Positions 19,589 through 30,418 of a stretch of 41,616 nucleotides of DNA are shown piece by piece (position 1 is the first letter of the stretch; each line of letters starts with the position of its first letter). Made by a program: the position numbers and the translations under genes. The notes under the pieces are model-generated. The model made no database searches. It was not told the DNA's origin and was given only the letters and a program-made list of their open reading frames with translations. This DNA is from Streptococcus australis (GTDB lineage: Bacteria > Bacillota > Bacilli > Lactobacillales > Streptococcaceae). The stretch covers positions 1 through 41,616 of the forward strand of contig NZ_JAHZQQ010000015.1 in NCBI RefSeq assembly GCF_019930045.1. Direction: 5' to 3'.

Positions 19589-20748
19589 TGATCCACCTTA
19601 ATCGTAAAAACTTTCAAGTAATTACTACTTTCTTCCCTTTCATTGTATCGAAAATCAGCTGGAAGTCCCACTTCACTGATAAAGCGATGCTTTTGGCCTT
19701 TGAAGCCCTTTTCAATTTCTTTCTTAAATTTATCCCGACTGACATTGGCAGCATTCGTACTTGCAATCAAAATACCTTTTGGTTTCAAGATCTCTAGGGA
19801 CTGCTCGATTAGTTTGTGGTAATCCTTCGCAACTGAGAAGGTACGCTTCTTATTGCGAGCAAAACTCGGAGGATCTAAAACGATCACATCATAAGTCAAG
19901 CCATGACGCTTGGCATACTTATAATAATCAAAAACATCCATGACGATAAAGCGGTGCTGGTCCAATGCTAGACCATTTGCCACAAAATGAGCTTCAGATA
20001 GTTCGCGACTCCGCTTGGCCAGATCAACAGAGGTTGTTTCTACTGCTCCGCCCATGGCCGCTGCTACCGAAAAAGCCGCCGTGTAGGAAAACATATTGAG
20101 TAAGGATTTACCTGCAGCTAAGCCATCTACTAAGCTAGCACGCACATCGTGTTGGTCCAAGAAAATTCCTGTCATCAAGCCATCATTCAGAAAGACTTGG
20201 TAGCGAACGCCGTTTTCCAAAATCAAAAACTGCTCTGGAGCTTCTTGACCAAAAAGATGGGCTGACTCGTAACCTGGATCCTTGAAACGGATTTTTTCAT
20301 ATCCTCCCAAGACCTCTGGAAAAACTTCTTGAAAAGCTGCAACAAGCAACTCTCTGATTTGATAAACAAAGGCATTGTAAATGGAAAAGACGGCATAATC
20401 TCCATAGAGATCAATAGTCAAGCCACCAAATCCGTCGCCTTCTTGATTAAAAACTCTAAAAGCTGTATCCAATTCCGACTGATAGTAAGACTGACGTTTT
20501 GACTTAGCTTTAGCAAATAGCTGACTAAAGTAAGCCTGATCCAAGGTGATTTTCTTGGTAGAAATGACACAACCAAGACCCTTGTTTTGCTCTGAAAGAT
20601 AGCCTGTCCCTAAAAAATGACCCGAAGCTGTGACCAGCTCAACCACCTCATTGTCAAAGGGGAGTTGCCCAAAATCACTCTTCTCTAAAATCTTATAACC
20701 TTTATGGATTTTTTTCTCAACTTGTCGGTTAATTGTCAGCTTTTTCAT
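19585..20748 (-). CDS. SAM-dependent rRNA methyltransferase, RlmI-like
   Basis: 387 residues. An N-terminal PUA-like RNA-binding part (about 1-75), then [21 protein letters not shown] and a Rossmann methyltransferase with [17 protein letters not shown] (motif I), SVDLAKRS, and [12 protein letters not shown] (motif IV). The E. coli RlmI relative makes m5C1962 in 23S rRNA. It heads the aroD-aroE unit. A -10 box lies only six bases before the ATG and no Shine-Dalgarno fits, so the mRNA may be leaderless. RNA target inferred from family only. Confidence 0.88.
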   Translation of the reverse strand: MKKLTINRQVEKKIHKGYKILEKSDFGQLPFDNEVVELVTASGHFLGTGYLSEQNKGLGCVISTKKITLDQAYFSQLFAKAKSKRQSYYQSELDTAFRVFNQEGDGFGGLTIDLYGDYAVFSIYNAFVYQIRELLVAAFQEVFPEVLGGYEKIRFKDPGYESAHLFGQEAPEQFLILENGVRYQVFLNDGLMTGIFLDQHDVRASLVDGLAAGKSLLNMFSYTAAFSVAAAMGGAVETTSVDLAKRSRELSEAHFVANGLALDQHRFIVMDVFDYYKYAKRHGLTYDVIVLDPPSFARNKKRTFSVAKDYHKLIEQSLEILKPKGILIASTNAANVSRDKFKKEIEKGFKGQKHRFISEVGLPADFRYNEREESSNYLKVFTIKVDQ

Positions 20749-20754
20749 ACTTCT

Positions 20755-20783
20755 ATTGTATCAAAATTTTCAAAAATTCACAA
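20755..20783 (-). promoter_or_regulatory. Promoter of rlmI-aroD-aroE
   Basis: Minus strand TTGTGA (20778-20783), 17-bp spacer, TACAAT (20755-20760). The predicted start point is the A of the ATG itself at 20748. Confidence 0.65.
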
Positions 20784-20990
20784 AGTCTCCCACTTAAGAA
20801 TCCTATTATTAAGGAAGTATTCACCATCTTTTTAAACAATCGCACTTCTTTTGTTTAGCTAATGATTACCAATATCAATCATACTCTTTTTTAACATCAT
20901 TATTTACTTGCTTTATTTTCAAAACGTTTTAAATTATGGTATACTGTTGTAAGAAAATTTTTAGGAAATAAGGCAAGGAAGTATATTTTT
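20784..20990. promoter_or_regulatory. Divergent intergenic region with the ltaS-like gene promoter
   Basis: On plus, TGG-TATACT (extended -10 at 20940-20945) lies with TTTCAA (20917-20922) 17 bases upstream. AAGGAAG is nine to ten bases before the GTG start. An inverted repeat ATGATT / AATCAT (20862-20867, 20877-20882) and the palindrome AAAACGTTTT (20921-20930) lie upstream or within the promoter. A regulator cannot be named. Confidence 0.55.
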
Positions 20991-23177
20991 GTGAAAAAAA
21001 TTACCAAAACGATACTCGATGCTATGAGTACCAGACTAGGATTTGTCTTTACCCTACTGTTGCTTTATTGGTTTAAAACCATGTGGGCCTATGCAGTAGA
21101 CTTTAATCTAGATATTCAAGGCTTTTATCAGGTTTTTCTTGCAGTAATTAACCCGATTCCACTCAGCCTCTTATTCATCGGTCTCGCTTTTTATATTAAG
21201 AGAACCAAACTCTTTTACATGCTATCTTTTAGCATCTATGTTATTTTATTTATCTGGTTGATTTCCAACTCGATTTATTATCGTGAGTTTACAGACTTCG
21301 TAACAGTCAACACCATGCTGGCATCTAGTAAAGTTTCTGCCGGTCTTGGAGCTGCAGCCTTAGAATTGTTCCGTCCCTGGGATATTATCTATGTTTTAGA
21401 CTTCCCGATTCTAGCTTTCCTCTTCTTAAAGAAATTGGTCAAACTAGATCGCCGTCCCTTTAACAAACGGGCAAGTTTTGCAGTGACTTCGCTCTCTGCT
21501 ATGCTCTTCTCGGCCAATCTTTTCTTGGCGGAGATTGACCGTCCGGAATTGTTAACGCGTGGCTTCTCCAACTACTATGTGGTTCGTGCGCTTGGTTTAC
21601 CTGCCTTTTTGGGTTACAGTGCCAACCAGACCTACATGGCCAATAAAGAACGCTCAAAGGCTTCTGAAGTTGACTTAAAGCCTGTTGAAGAGTATGTTGC
21701 TAGCCATTATGCTCAACCAAACCCTGAAACCTTTGGTCTCGCCAAGGGACGAAATGTCATCTATATCCATTTGGAAAGCTTCCAACAATTCTTGATCGAC
21801 TATAAATTGAAAGTCGATGACAAAGAATACGAAGTGACACCTTTCATCAACTCGCTTTACCACTCAAACGAAACCTTTGCATTTGCCAATATCTTCAACC
21901 AAGTAAAAGCTGGTAAAACATCAGATGCAGAGACCATGATTGAAACAGGCTTGTTCGGTTTGAACCAAGGTTCCTTTATGGTAAATTACGGTGGGACTAA
22001 TACCCAGCAAGCAGCTCCTTTCATTCTTTCTAAGAATGGTTACCAATCTAGTGCAGTTTTCCACGGAAATGCCGGAAGTTTCTGGAACCGTAATACAGCC
22101 TACAAACAATGGGGCTACCATTACTTCTTTGATGCGTCATACTTTACCAAGCAAGATGAAACCAACTCCTTCCAGTATGGACTTAATGACAAGATCATGT
22201 TGAAGGATTCCATCAAGTACTTGGAACATATGCAACAACCGTTTTATACTAAGTTCATTACCGTTTCCAACCACTATCCTTATACGACGAGTCTGATTGG
22301 GGACGAGATTGGTTTCCCTCTTGCAGAGACGCAAGATGAAACCATTAATGGCTATTTCGCAACAGCAAACTATTTGGATTCTTCTATCAAGGCCTTCTTC
22401 GATTATCTCAAAGCTTCTGGTCTTTATGAAAACTCCATTATCGTATTGTATGGAGACCACTACGGTATTTCTAATTCTCGAAATCCAGCTCTGGCTCCTT
22501 TGCTTGATAAGAACTCTGAAACTTGGTCAAGTTATGACAATGCCATGTTGCAACGGGTACCTTATATGGTGGTCGTTCCTGGCATAAACAAAGGGAAAGT
22601 TATTGAGACCTATGGTGGAGAGATTGATATGCTTCCAACATTGGAACACTTGTTAGGCATTGATTCTAAGAACTTCCTTCAAGTTGGTCAAGACTTATTA
22701 TCTCCAAATCATAGCCAAATCGTTGCTTTCCGTTCTGCTAACTACTTTGTAACTCCTGAGTATACAAGTTACAGTGGCCGGACCTATTACACCAAGACTG
22801 GTGAAGAAATCACCAATCCAGACGAAACAACGAAAGAGCAACTGGATAAAATCCGTGAGGCAGCGAATCTACAACTTAAGATTAGTGATAGTATCCAAAC
22901 AGGGGACCTCTTACGTTTCTACACTGGAAATGCTCTTGGTAAAGTTAACCCAGATGACTACTCCTACAATAACTCGATGAAAGCATTGAAGAAAATTGAA
23001 AAAGAAAAAGGGGATGCCTCAACCAGCCTCTATAGCCAAAGAGGCAATCAATCAACCGTTGATCTCTTCAAAGCGCCAAGCTATAAGGAACTCCACCCTG
23101 AACAGTTCAGTTCATCTTCTTCGAGTGAGAATTCCAGCTCAAGTAGTTCTAGCTCATCTTCATCAGAAAAAAAATAA
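20991..23177 (+). CDS. LTA synthase family protein (polyglycerol-phosphate polymerase type)
   Basis: 728 residues, GTG start with AAGGAAG upstream. Five membrane helices within the first ~180 residues, then an extracellular alkaline-phosphatase/sulfatase-type domain. Active-site marks are HLESFQ (metal Glu262), KTSDAET with catalytic Thr310, VFHGNAGSFWNRN, SNHYPYTT and LYGDHYGIS. The family transfers glycerol-phosphate from phosphatidylglycerol to a glycolipid to build lipoteichoic acid. The C-terminus is a serine-rich tail of about 25 residues after PEQF, unusual for LtaS. One of few plus-strand genes, monocistronic, flanked by a terminator. A paralogous or modifying role is possible. Confidence 0.9.
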   Translation: MKKITKTILDAMSTRLGFVFTLLLLYWFKTMWAYAVDFNLDIQGFYQVFLAVINPIPLSLLFIGLAFYIKRTKLFYMLSFSIYVILFIWLISNSIYYREFTDFVTVNTMLASSKVSAGLGAAALELFRPWDIIYVLDFPILAFLFLKKLVKLDRRPFNKRASFAVTSLSAMLFSANLFLAEIDRPELLTRGFSNYYVVRALGLPAFLGYSANQTYMANKERSKASEVDLKPVEEYVASHYAQPNPETFGLAKGRNVIYIHLESFQQFLIDYKLKVDDKEYEVTPFINSLYHSNETFAFANIFNQVKAGKTSDAETMIETGLFGLNQGSFMVNYGGTNTQQAAPFILSKNGYQSSAVFHGNAGSFWNRNTAYKQWGYHYFFDASYFTKQDETNSFQYGLNDKIMLKDSIKYLEHMQQPFYTKFITVSNHYPYTTSLIGDEIGFPLAETQDETINGYFATANYLDSSIKAFFDYLKASGLYENSIIVLYGDHYGISNSRNPALAPLLDKNSETWSSYDNAMLQRVPYMVVVPGINKGKVIETYGGEIDMLPTLEHLLGIDSKNFLQVGQDLLSPNHSQIVAFRSANYFVTPEYTSYSGRTYYTKTGEEITNPDETTKEQLDKIREAANLQLKISDSIQTGDLLRFYTGNALGKVNPDDYSYNNSMKALKKIEKEKGDASTSLYSQRGNQSTVDLFKAPSYKELHPEQFSSSSSSENSSSSSSSSSSSEKK

Positions 23178-23203
23178 GATTGGGACCTCCCAATCTTATT
23201 TTT
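23173..23203 (+). terminator. Bidirectional terminator of the LTA-synthase-type gene
   Basis: Perfect 13-bp stem AATAAGATTGGGA / TCCCAATCTTATT with a two-base centre (effective loop four), followed by TTT on plus and by T8 on minus. The stop codon TAA is inside the left arm. Confidence 0.9.
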
Positions 23204-23218
23204 GAATATAGACAAACT

Positions 23219-23476
23219 GTTTTTACTTTAAGGAAGCTGGACTTTTTTAAAAAACACTTCTATTACCTTGGATTATTAAAGCAAATCTAAAACTTTCCGC
23301 TGTGAGAAAAGTACTTGAAACATAGTGTTTCAAGTACTCGGGAGTTTTGAAACTTTAGGTTCAAAACTAAGTCTTGGAAGTTCCTGGATTGCTGAAATCA
23401 TCCACTGGATAATTTCACCTAACCTCCGTACTCACCTAAGGAAAGTTTTTAAGAAGACTTTTCTTAAATTTGAAAT
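23219..23476. other. Non-coding stretch with four consecutive hairpins
   Basis: No gene. Four hairpins in a row: GTACTTGAAACA-TAG-TGTTTCAAGTAC (23311-23337, perfect 12-bp stem); AGTTTTGAA / TTCAAAACT (23343-23368); TGAAAT-c-ATCC / GGAT-a-ATTTCA (23393-23417); and AAGGAAAGT / ACTTTTCTT (about 23439-23466). It lies between two convergent genes, between a terminator and repeat copy 2. It could be a structured RNA or the relic of an intergenic repeat; I cannot name it. Confidence 0.5.
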
Positions 23477-23651
23477 GAGGCTGGGACAAAAGTCCTAGCC
23501 TCTCAATTATTTTTGGATTGTCGAGCAAGACGCAGTGGTTGAGTGGGCTCTACTACGCTGATTTCATCAGCTTTTACAGCCCTACTCAACTGTGCGGAGG
23601 TGGGACGACGAAATCGAATTCTAACGAATTACCGATTTCTGTCCCACTCTC
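23477..23651 (-). repeat. Structured intergenic repeat, copy 2 (after pullulanase gene)
   Basis: About 175 bp, same structure as copy 1; about four differences from copy 4. Its right end overlaps the pullulanase stop codon. Flanking GAAATGAG (23472-23479) and CTCATTTC (23649-23656) make a further perfect 8-bp pairing that includes pullulanase codons. The T-run after its terminator hairpin is poor (CATTTC), so termination may be weaker here. Confidence 0.85.
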
Positions 23652-25947
23652 ATTTCTTCCATTCAAATATGGAAGCTGTTAAATTCTCAACATAGAATGG
23701 ACGTTTATTTCGACTATTTCCAACAAGGAGCTCAAGATGATCTGCATTCTGGAGATAGAATGGTAGTCCACTGGTGTTAAAAATGACATAGTAGTGTTTG
23801 TCCCAATTTAATTCAAAGACAACAACACCACTGCCCATATCTGCTGTATGCACGAAGACATGTTGATAAATCTCCTCATAAGATTCGAGGGACAAGGCAG
23901 GTAGGGTCTTCTTCAAATGAATGATTTGACGCACATATTCGATTGTATCCTTGTTGACAGATACTAAATCCCAATCGACTTGGTTGACGGCATCTGGCGC
24001 ATTATAGGAATTCATAGCCCGTTCTCGATCTTGAGGTGTCACTTCCCCATCTTCGCCCGTTGCAACTAGTTTGGTTCGTAGGAACTCTTGTCCAACCTGC
24101 ATAAAGGCCATCCCTTGGAAGAGGAGATTCATGGCTGTCGCCATTTCTACCTGCTTCTTAATTTTTTCCTGAGAATCATTTGGGTGGACATAAGAAAGTA
24201 AATCGTAGAGGTTATAGTTGTCATGGGCTTCTACATAGTTGAGGACCTGGCTTGGAGTTAGGAAGGATCCCAACTCTGCACTTCCAAGTACGGAGCGCGC
24301 AATGATATCTTCTGTAGACTTGCGACTGACATACCCACGTTTGATGGATCCGAAGACTTCAGCTCCCTTTATGGCATCTCGAGAGGTATCATTAAAGAAA
24401 CCGACTTGGGCCATTTGATAAGCATTGTCCTTTTTGGCCTTATCTTCTGGAGCCAATCCTGTCCCCATATCCCAACCTTCTCCATAAAGGAGAATCCGTG
24501 GATCAATTGCGTCCATGGCTTCACGGATTTCATTCATAGTATCCACATCGTGAATCCCCATTAAGTCAAAGCGGAAACCGTCAATCTTATATTCTGTTAC
24601 CCAATACGTCAAGGAATCAATCATGAATTTGCGGTACATCTCATGCTCACTGGCCGTCTCATTCCCAACTCCTGTACCATTTTGGAAGGATCCATTTGGA
24701 TTCATCCGGTAGTAATAATCAGGAACGGTTGTTTGGAAAGCTCCATCTTCTGTCGAATAGATATGATTATAGACCACATCCATGACTACCGAAATACCCG
24801 CTTCATGATAGGCGTGTATCATTTCTTTTAACTCACGCATGGTGGTCTTAGGATCGTGAGGTTTGGTCGAGTAACTAGTCTCTGGAGCAGAGTAATTCTG
24901 CACATCATAGCCCCAATTGTAGAGGACATTCCCGTCTTCATCATAGGTCTTATAGCGGTCGGTCACTGGTTGCAGTTGGACCACATTGACCCCTAATTCC
25001 TTGATATAGTCAAAGGCTGTGGCATCCCCTTGGGCGTTCTTCGTCCCAGTCTGGTAAGCTCCTCGGTAGGTTCCTCGATAGGCTTCATCCACACCGGAAG
25101 TCGGAGAGATGGTCAAATCCCGGACGTGCATTTCATAAACAACCGCCTGACAAGGATTATCCAGACGCCAGTCAGCCTTTTCATAAGCTTCTGACTGAAA
25201 GGCAGGGAAGATGCAATCCTGATGAGAAAGAATGGCAGACTTTTTCCCATTTTCACTGGTAGCGATCGTATAAGGATCACGCGCAATCTCTGTATGGTAA
25301 TCAAAATAAACCTTATACTGATAGGCTAGTCCACTGAGGTTTCCCATGACATCTGCATACCAGACACCACAGTTATTGCGAACATGGTCGCTAGATTCTC
25401 TCTGACCACGAACCATTGGGACAATCTTCCAGACCTTGCTGTCATTGGCTACAGAATCATAGATGAGAAGGTCTACTTTATTGGCAGTAGGCGCCCAAAG
25501 TTTAAAGCGGTAATCATCATCTTGCTGGCGATATCCCAACCAACCCTGATAGCCCCATTTGGCATCAAATTCTTGATAGTGCGTCGCCATATCAAAAGCG
25601 CGTGGCTTCCGACGGCTGTATTCATGACTGGTCATTGCAGCCTGCAAGGAATAATAAACGGTGTCATCTCCTTGAATCAACCAGACTTCCCGCACTTTCC
25701 CTTCTGGTAAAAGCTCAATATGGTATTCATCCGACTGACTAAGCCAGTTTCCTTCCTTGATGATGACATGGCCAATGTGTTGAGGTGTCTCACAGTTATA
25801 AACTAGGAGCCCCTCAACTCCAAAATAATCGAGCTTGGAGAAAGAGACTTCCTCTCCCCATACTCCTTCATGCCACTTCCACATATCACGGGCGAAATAA
25901 TCACCTACGGGATGATGGTAGTGGATTTTCACTTGATACTGATGCAT
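23650..25947 (-). CDS. pulA: Type I pullulanase, cytoplasmic
   Basis: 765 residues, no signal peptide or LPxTG, so intracellular. A CBM48-like domain (about 125-230) is followed by a GH13 barrel. The type I signature YNWGYDV is at 343-349, DVVYNH at 390-395, nucleophile Asp461 in GFRFDLMG, acid/base Glu490 in LYGEGWD, and EAHDNYNLYD. It cuts alpha-1,6 branches of glycogen, pullulan or imported malto-oligosaccharides. Last gene after ligA and the lipid kinase (76-bp gap). No cre box seen before it. Confidence 0.95.
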   Translation of the reverse strand: MHQYQVKIHYHHPVGDYFARDMWKWHEGVWGEEVSFSKLDYFGVEGLLVYNCETPQHIGHVIIKEGNWLSQSDEYHIELLPEGKVREVWLIQGDDTVYYSLQAAMTSHEYSRRKPRAFDMATHYQEFDAKWGYQGWLGYRQQDDDYRFKLWAPTANKVDLLIYDSVANDSKVWKIVPMVRGQRESSDHVRNNCGVWYADVMGNLSGLAYQYKVYFDYHTEIARDPYTIATSENGKKSAILSHQDCIFPAFQSEAYEKADWRLDNPCQAVVYEMHVRDLTISPTSGVDEAYRGTYRGAYQTGTKNAQGDATAFDYIKELGVNVVQLQPVTDRYKTYDEDGNVLYNWGYDVQNYSAPETSYSTKPHDPKTTMRELKEMIHAYHEAGISVVMDVVYNHIYSTEDGAFQTTVPDYYYRMNPNGSFQNGTGVGNETASEHEMYRKFMIDSLTYWVTEYKIDGFRFDLMGIHDVDTMNEIREAMDAIDPRILLYGEGWDMGTGLAPEDKAKKDNAYQMAQVGFFNDTSRDAIKGAEVFGSIKRGYVSRKSTEDIIARSVLGSAELGSFLTPSQVLNYVEAHDNYNLYDLLSYVHPNDSQEKIKKQVEMATAMNLLFQGMAFMQVGQEFLRTKLVATGEDGEVTPQDRERAMNSYNAPDAVNQVDWDLVSVNKDTIEYVRQIIHLKKTLPALSLESYEEIYQHVFVHTADMGSGVVVFELNWDKHYYVIFNTSGLPFYLQNADHLELLVGNSRNKRPFYVENLTASIFEWKK

Positions 25948-26023
25948 CGTATTGTATTTCCTATTTCCTAATTAACTATGTATGAAGAAACTGGCATTAC
26001 CCACTCTCAGCAATGATTCTCCA

Positions 26024-26992
26024 TTATTCTTCTGATTTATATTCTGAACGGACCAGAGCATCGTCATTAATTTCATCGATGTTGGCAAAAAATTCTAAGT
26101 GATTGTGGAAAACTTCCAGTTCTACCGGTGTATCTCCGCCGTATTCGCCATCTAAATTAATCTTGAACTCTTCTTTCTGATCCAAAACTTCAATTTTTAA
26201 TTTAGAGGTCTTGAGGTATTCAATATTTGAATCATTAACGTGTTTCCCACCATTTACAGCTTGCATAATGAGAGACAGCATTTCAAATAATTTAGCTGTT
26301 TTGACTAAGATCAAGGTAAAGTTCCCATCATCAAGTTTAGCATCTGGTGCCACACTTTCAAAGCCACCGATTGAATTGGTCAATGCTACGAAAACAAGAG
26401 AAACTGGTCCAACATAGACCCCATTGTCGTGTTCAATCCGTACCTTGCGGGTTTTATTTTTAGGAAATTTTTTCACAGCTTCGGCCACATAAGCAAAGTA
26501 GCCATAGCGTGATTTCACTTCACTTGGAACGCTAAAGGTTAATTCGGACAAGGTTCCTGCTGCAGCAATATTGATAAAATATTTACTTCCGTAAGCACGG
26601 CCAATGTCCATTTGAATAGTTTGGTTCTTCTCAATGATCCGTGCAGCTGCGACTGGGTCTCCCATTGGAATCTTCAGTGCACGAGCATAATCGTTGGTTG
26701 TTCCAGTTGGAATAAAAGCCATCTTTGGACGGTGTTCCAAGCTAGCAACCCCATTGACAACCTCATTAATGGTTCCATCTCCTCCAGCAGCAATTATCAA
26801 ATCAAAACCAGCTTTTGCAGCTCGTTCTGCTTCTAATTGAGCTGAAAGGGGCTCTGGAGTGGTCTGATAGGCACTTGTTTCGTAGCCAACATCCTCTAAC
26901 ACATCCAAAACTTCTGCGATATTCTTTTTAATGATTTCCTGACCAGAGGTCGGATTATATATCACTCGTGCTTTTTTAATCTTATTTTCCAT
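26024..26992 (-). CDS. Diacylglycerol kinase family lipid kinase
   Basis: 322 residues of the DAGK catalytic/YegS-DgkB family. GGDGTINEVVNG at 70-81 is the nucleotide-binding loop; GTTNDYARAL (97-106) follows; the C-terminal half includes NLDGEYGG. Soluble, membrane-associated. It probably phosphorylates diacylglycerol, returning lipid released by LTA synthesis to phosphatidate. Nine-base gap to ligA upstream, same operon. Other lipid substrates (sphingoid, undecaprenol) are less likely. Confidence 0.9.
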   Translation of the reverse strand: MENKIKKARVIYNPTSGQEIIKKNIAEVLDVLEDVGYETSAYQTTPEPLSAQLEAERAAKAGFDLIIAAGGDGTINEVVNGVASLEHRPKMAFIPTGTTNDYARALKIPMGDPVAAARIIEKNQTIQMDIGRAYGSKYFINIAAAGTLSELTFSVPSEVKSRYGYFAYVAEAVKKFPKNKTRKVRIEHDNGVYVGPVSLVFVALTNSIGGFESVAPDAKLDDGNFTLILVKTAKLFEMLSLIMQAVNGGKHVNDSNIEYLKTSKLKIEVLDQKEEFKINLDGEYGGDTPVELEVFHNHLEFFANIDEINDDALVRSEYKSEE

Positions 26993-27000
26993 ACATGCCT

Positions 27001-28985
<1,985 letters not shown>

Positions 28986-29068
28986 TACTGTGCCCTTTCT
29001 GACTACTTCACATGCGAAAAAATATCGTTTTTCAGAATGAATCGGATGAAACCATGGCATCAAAAAAA

Positions 29069-29243
29069 GAGGCTGGGACATAAGTCCTAGCCTCTCAATT
29101 GTCTTTGAATTATCGAGCAAGACGCAGTGGTTGACTGGGCTCTACTACACTGATTTCATCAGCTTTTACAGCCCTACTCAACTGTGCGGAGGTGGGACGA
29201 CGAAATCGAATTCTAACGAATTACCGATTTCTGTCCCACTCTC
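29069..29243 (-). repeat. Structured intergenic repeat, copy 3 (after queT)
   Basis: About 175 bp, roughly five differences from consensus. It begins seven bases after the queT stop on minus. The terminator hairpin is followed by T7 (TTTTTTTGATG), the best T-run of the four copies. One change (G to C at about 29135) breaks a pair in the second hairpin; another (about 29149) gives a wobble pair. Confidence 0.85.
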
Positions 29244-29250
29244 TAGTGGA

Positions 29251-29760
29251 TTATTGAGTCAAATCAATTCGTTGAGCAATCTTTTTGATCAAAATAGCTC
29301 CGACAATCAGGGAAGCAAATTCACCCAAACCAGTTGTCAACCAATTCAAGAAGAATGGTGTTTTGTTTATAATATGCAATTCTAGGGCAATCGTGAACAT
29401 AGAGAGGGCAAAGAAAATTGAGAATAAGAAATGATCCTTGCGAATCCATCCATTAAAGAGATCTGTCTTTTCATAGCGTTTAAATAGGTAAACTCCAAGT
29501 GTAACGAAGATCAAGGTAGATCCACCACCAACGATCAAATCGATAATTCCATAACTCATGAAGTTAGAAATCATACACCCAATGGTAACAGACCAAATGT
29601 ATTTCCGATTGTAGAAAGCCATGAAGTTGAGCATTTCAGAAACACGGAATTGGATCTCGTTGCTTCCGATGGCATTCAACGGGGGCGTAATGGTCAAGGC
29701 CACATAGAGAGCTGCAACTAGGGCAATCTGTGCCAAGTCACGAACAGTATAGTTTTTCAT
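29251..29760 (-). CDS. queT: Queuosine precursor transporter QueT
   Basis: 169-residue integral membrane protein of the QueT family (COG4708), the substrate-binding S component of an ECF transporter for a queuosine precursor such as preQ1. About five or six hydrophobic helices (LVAALYVALTITPPLNAIG at the N-terminus). Family signatures include FRVSEMLNFMAFY and IDLIVGGGSTLIF. AAAGGAG sits in the preQ1-II riboswitch directly upstream. ECF energising genes are elsewhere. Monocistronic, ended by repeat copy 3. Confidence 0.95.
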   Translation of the reverse strand: MKNYTVRDLAQIALVAALYVALTITPPLNAIGSNEIQFRVSEMLNFMAFYNRKYIWSVTIGCMISNFMSYGIIDLIVGGGSTLIFVTLGVYLFKRYEKTDLFNGWIRKDHFLFSIFFALSMFTIALELHIINKTPFFLNWLTTGLGEFASLIVGAILIKKIAQRIDLTQ

Positions 29761-29764
29761 CGTT

Positions 29765-29855
29765 TTCTCCTTTAGCGGTTTTACCGCGTCTAATATGCTT
29801 GGTGAAAGAAGCTAAGCACCAAGGGTTGATCTTTGCCGATGACCCAAACTAATAG
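29765..29855 (-). promoter_or_regulatory. preQ1-II riboswitch (COG4708 motif)
   Basis: The minus-strand leader contains CTTGGTGCTTAGCTTCTTTC, ACCAAGCATATTAGACG, GCGGTAAAACCGC and AAAGGAGAA in that order, which is the preQ1-II core. The P2 stem is CTTGGTG / CACCAAG, the small stem GCGG / CCGC, and the Shine-Dalgarno lies in the pseudoknotted 3' part. An upstream optional stem is GGGT / ACCC. Binding of preQ1 should hide the ribosome site and stop QueT synthesis. Found in Streptococcaceae upstream of exactly this gene. Confidence 0.93.
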
Positions 29856-29882
29856 ATTTCAAAGCAACAAATCAACTTTATA

Positions 29883-29910
29883 AGTATAGCATAAATAAGG
29901 AAATTATGAT
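29883..29910. promoter_or_regulatory. Back-to-back promoters of queT and gtrA
   Basis: Minus: TGC-TATACT (extended -10 at 29883-29888) for queT. Plus: TATGAT (29905-29910) for gtrA, 11 bases before its ATG. Both -35 boxes are weak. Confidence 0.5.
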
Positions 29911-29921
29911 AGACTAATTGT

Positions 29922-30359
29922 ATGAAAAAACTACTTAATCGAATCTTTGATAATGAAATTTTAGCCTACCTGATCTTTGGTGTTGCTACAACGATTGTTT
30001 CTGTTGCTACTCGGCTGATTGTTTTCCAACTGACAGACCAAGAACAACTAGCTACCTTAATTGGAAATATTGCAGGAATTCTTTTTGCCTTTGCTACCAA
30101 TGATACGATTGTCTTTAAACAAGAAAGAAAAGGCTGGTTGAAACGGTTGATTGTTTTCTCTTTTGCTAGAATGGGAACTCTGGTGCTTGACCTCTTGATG
30201 ACCACCATCTTTGTAACCCAGTATCCGCAAATCATCGGTCAGTTTGTCAATATGAATCGGACGGCTATCAATACCATCGAAACGTTTGCCGCCCAATTTA
30301 TGATCGTCATTTTGAACTATGTTTTCAGTAAACTTTTTGTCTTCCGAAATAAGAAATAA
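29922..30359 (+). CDS. GtrA-like membrane protein
   Basis: 145 residues with four hydrophobic helices (ILAYLIFGVATTIVSVATRL; LIGNIAGILFAFATND; MGTLVLDLLMTTIFV; FAAQFMIVILNYVFSKLFVF). Typical GtrA/DPMS family size. Family members are proposed to flip polyprenyl-linked sugars for glycosylation of wall polymers. No Shine-Dalgarno before the ATG; the transcript may be nearly leaderless. Stands alone on plus, ended by a strong bidirectional terminator. Confidence 0.88.
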   Translation: MKKLLNRIFDNEILAYLIFGVATTIVSVATRLIVFQLTDQEQLATLIGNIAGILFAFATNDTIVFKQERKGWLKRLIVFSFARMGTLVLDLLMTTIFVTQYPQIIGQFVNMNRTAINTIETFAAQFMIVILNYVFSKLFVFRNKK

Positions 30360-30379
30360 GTTCCAAATAACTAAGAAAA

Positions 30380-30418
30380 ACCGTCAGAACTCATATGGTC
30401 TCTGACGGTATTTTTTTA
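30380..30418 (+). terminator. Bidirectional terminator between gtrA and the B3/B4 gene
   Basis: Perfect 9-bp stem ACCGTCAGA / TCTGACGGT (30380-30388, 30401-30409) followed by A-T7 on plus and by TTTTTCTT on minus. Serves both convergent genes. Confidence 0.9.

Noticed and set aside
20916..20935. Possible cre site at TTCAAAACGTTTTAAA before the ltaS-like gene
   Set aside because: Palindromic core fits but the outer TG and CA positions are missing; not enough to call CcpA control.
29131..29250. Small reading frame inside the repeats (GLYYTDFISFYSPTQLCG...) on plus
   Set aside because: It appears in several repeat copies only because the DNA is conserved; copies differ in frame ends, no ribosome site, and the strand is opposite to the transcribed genes.
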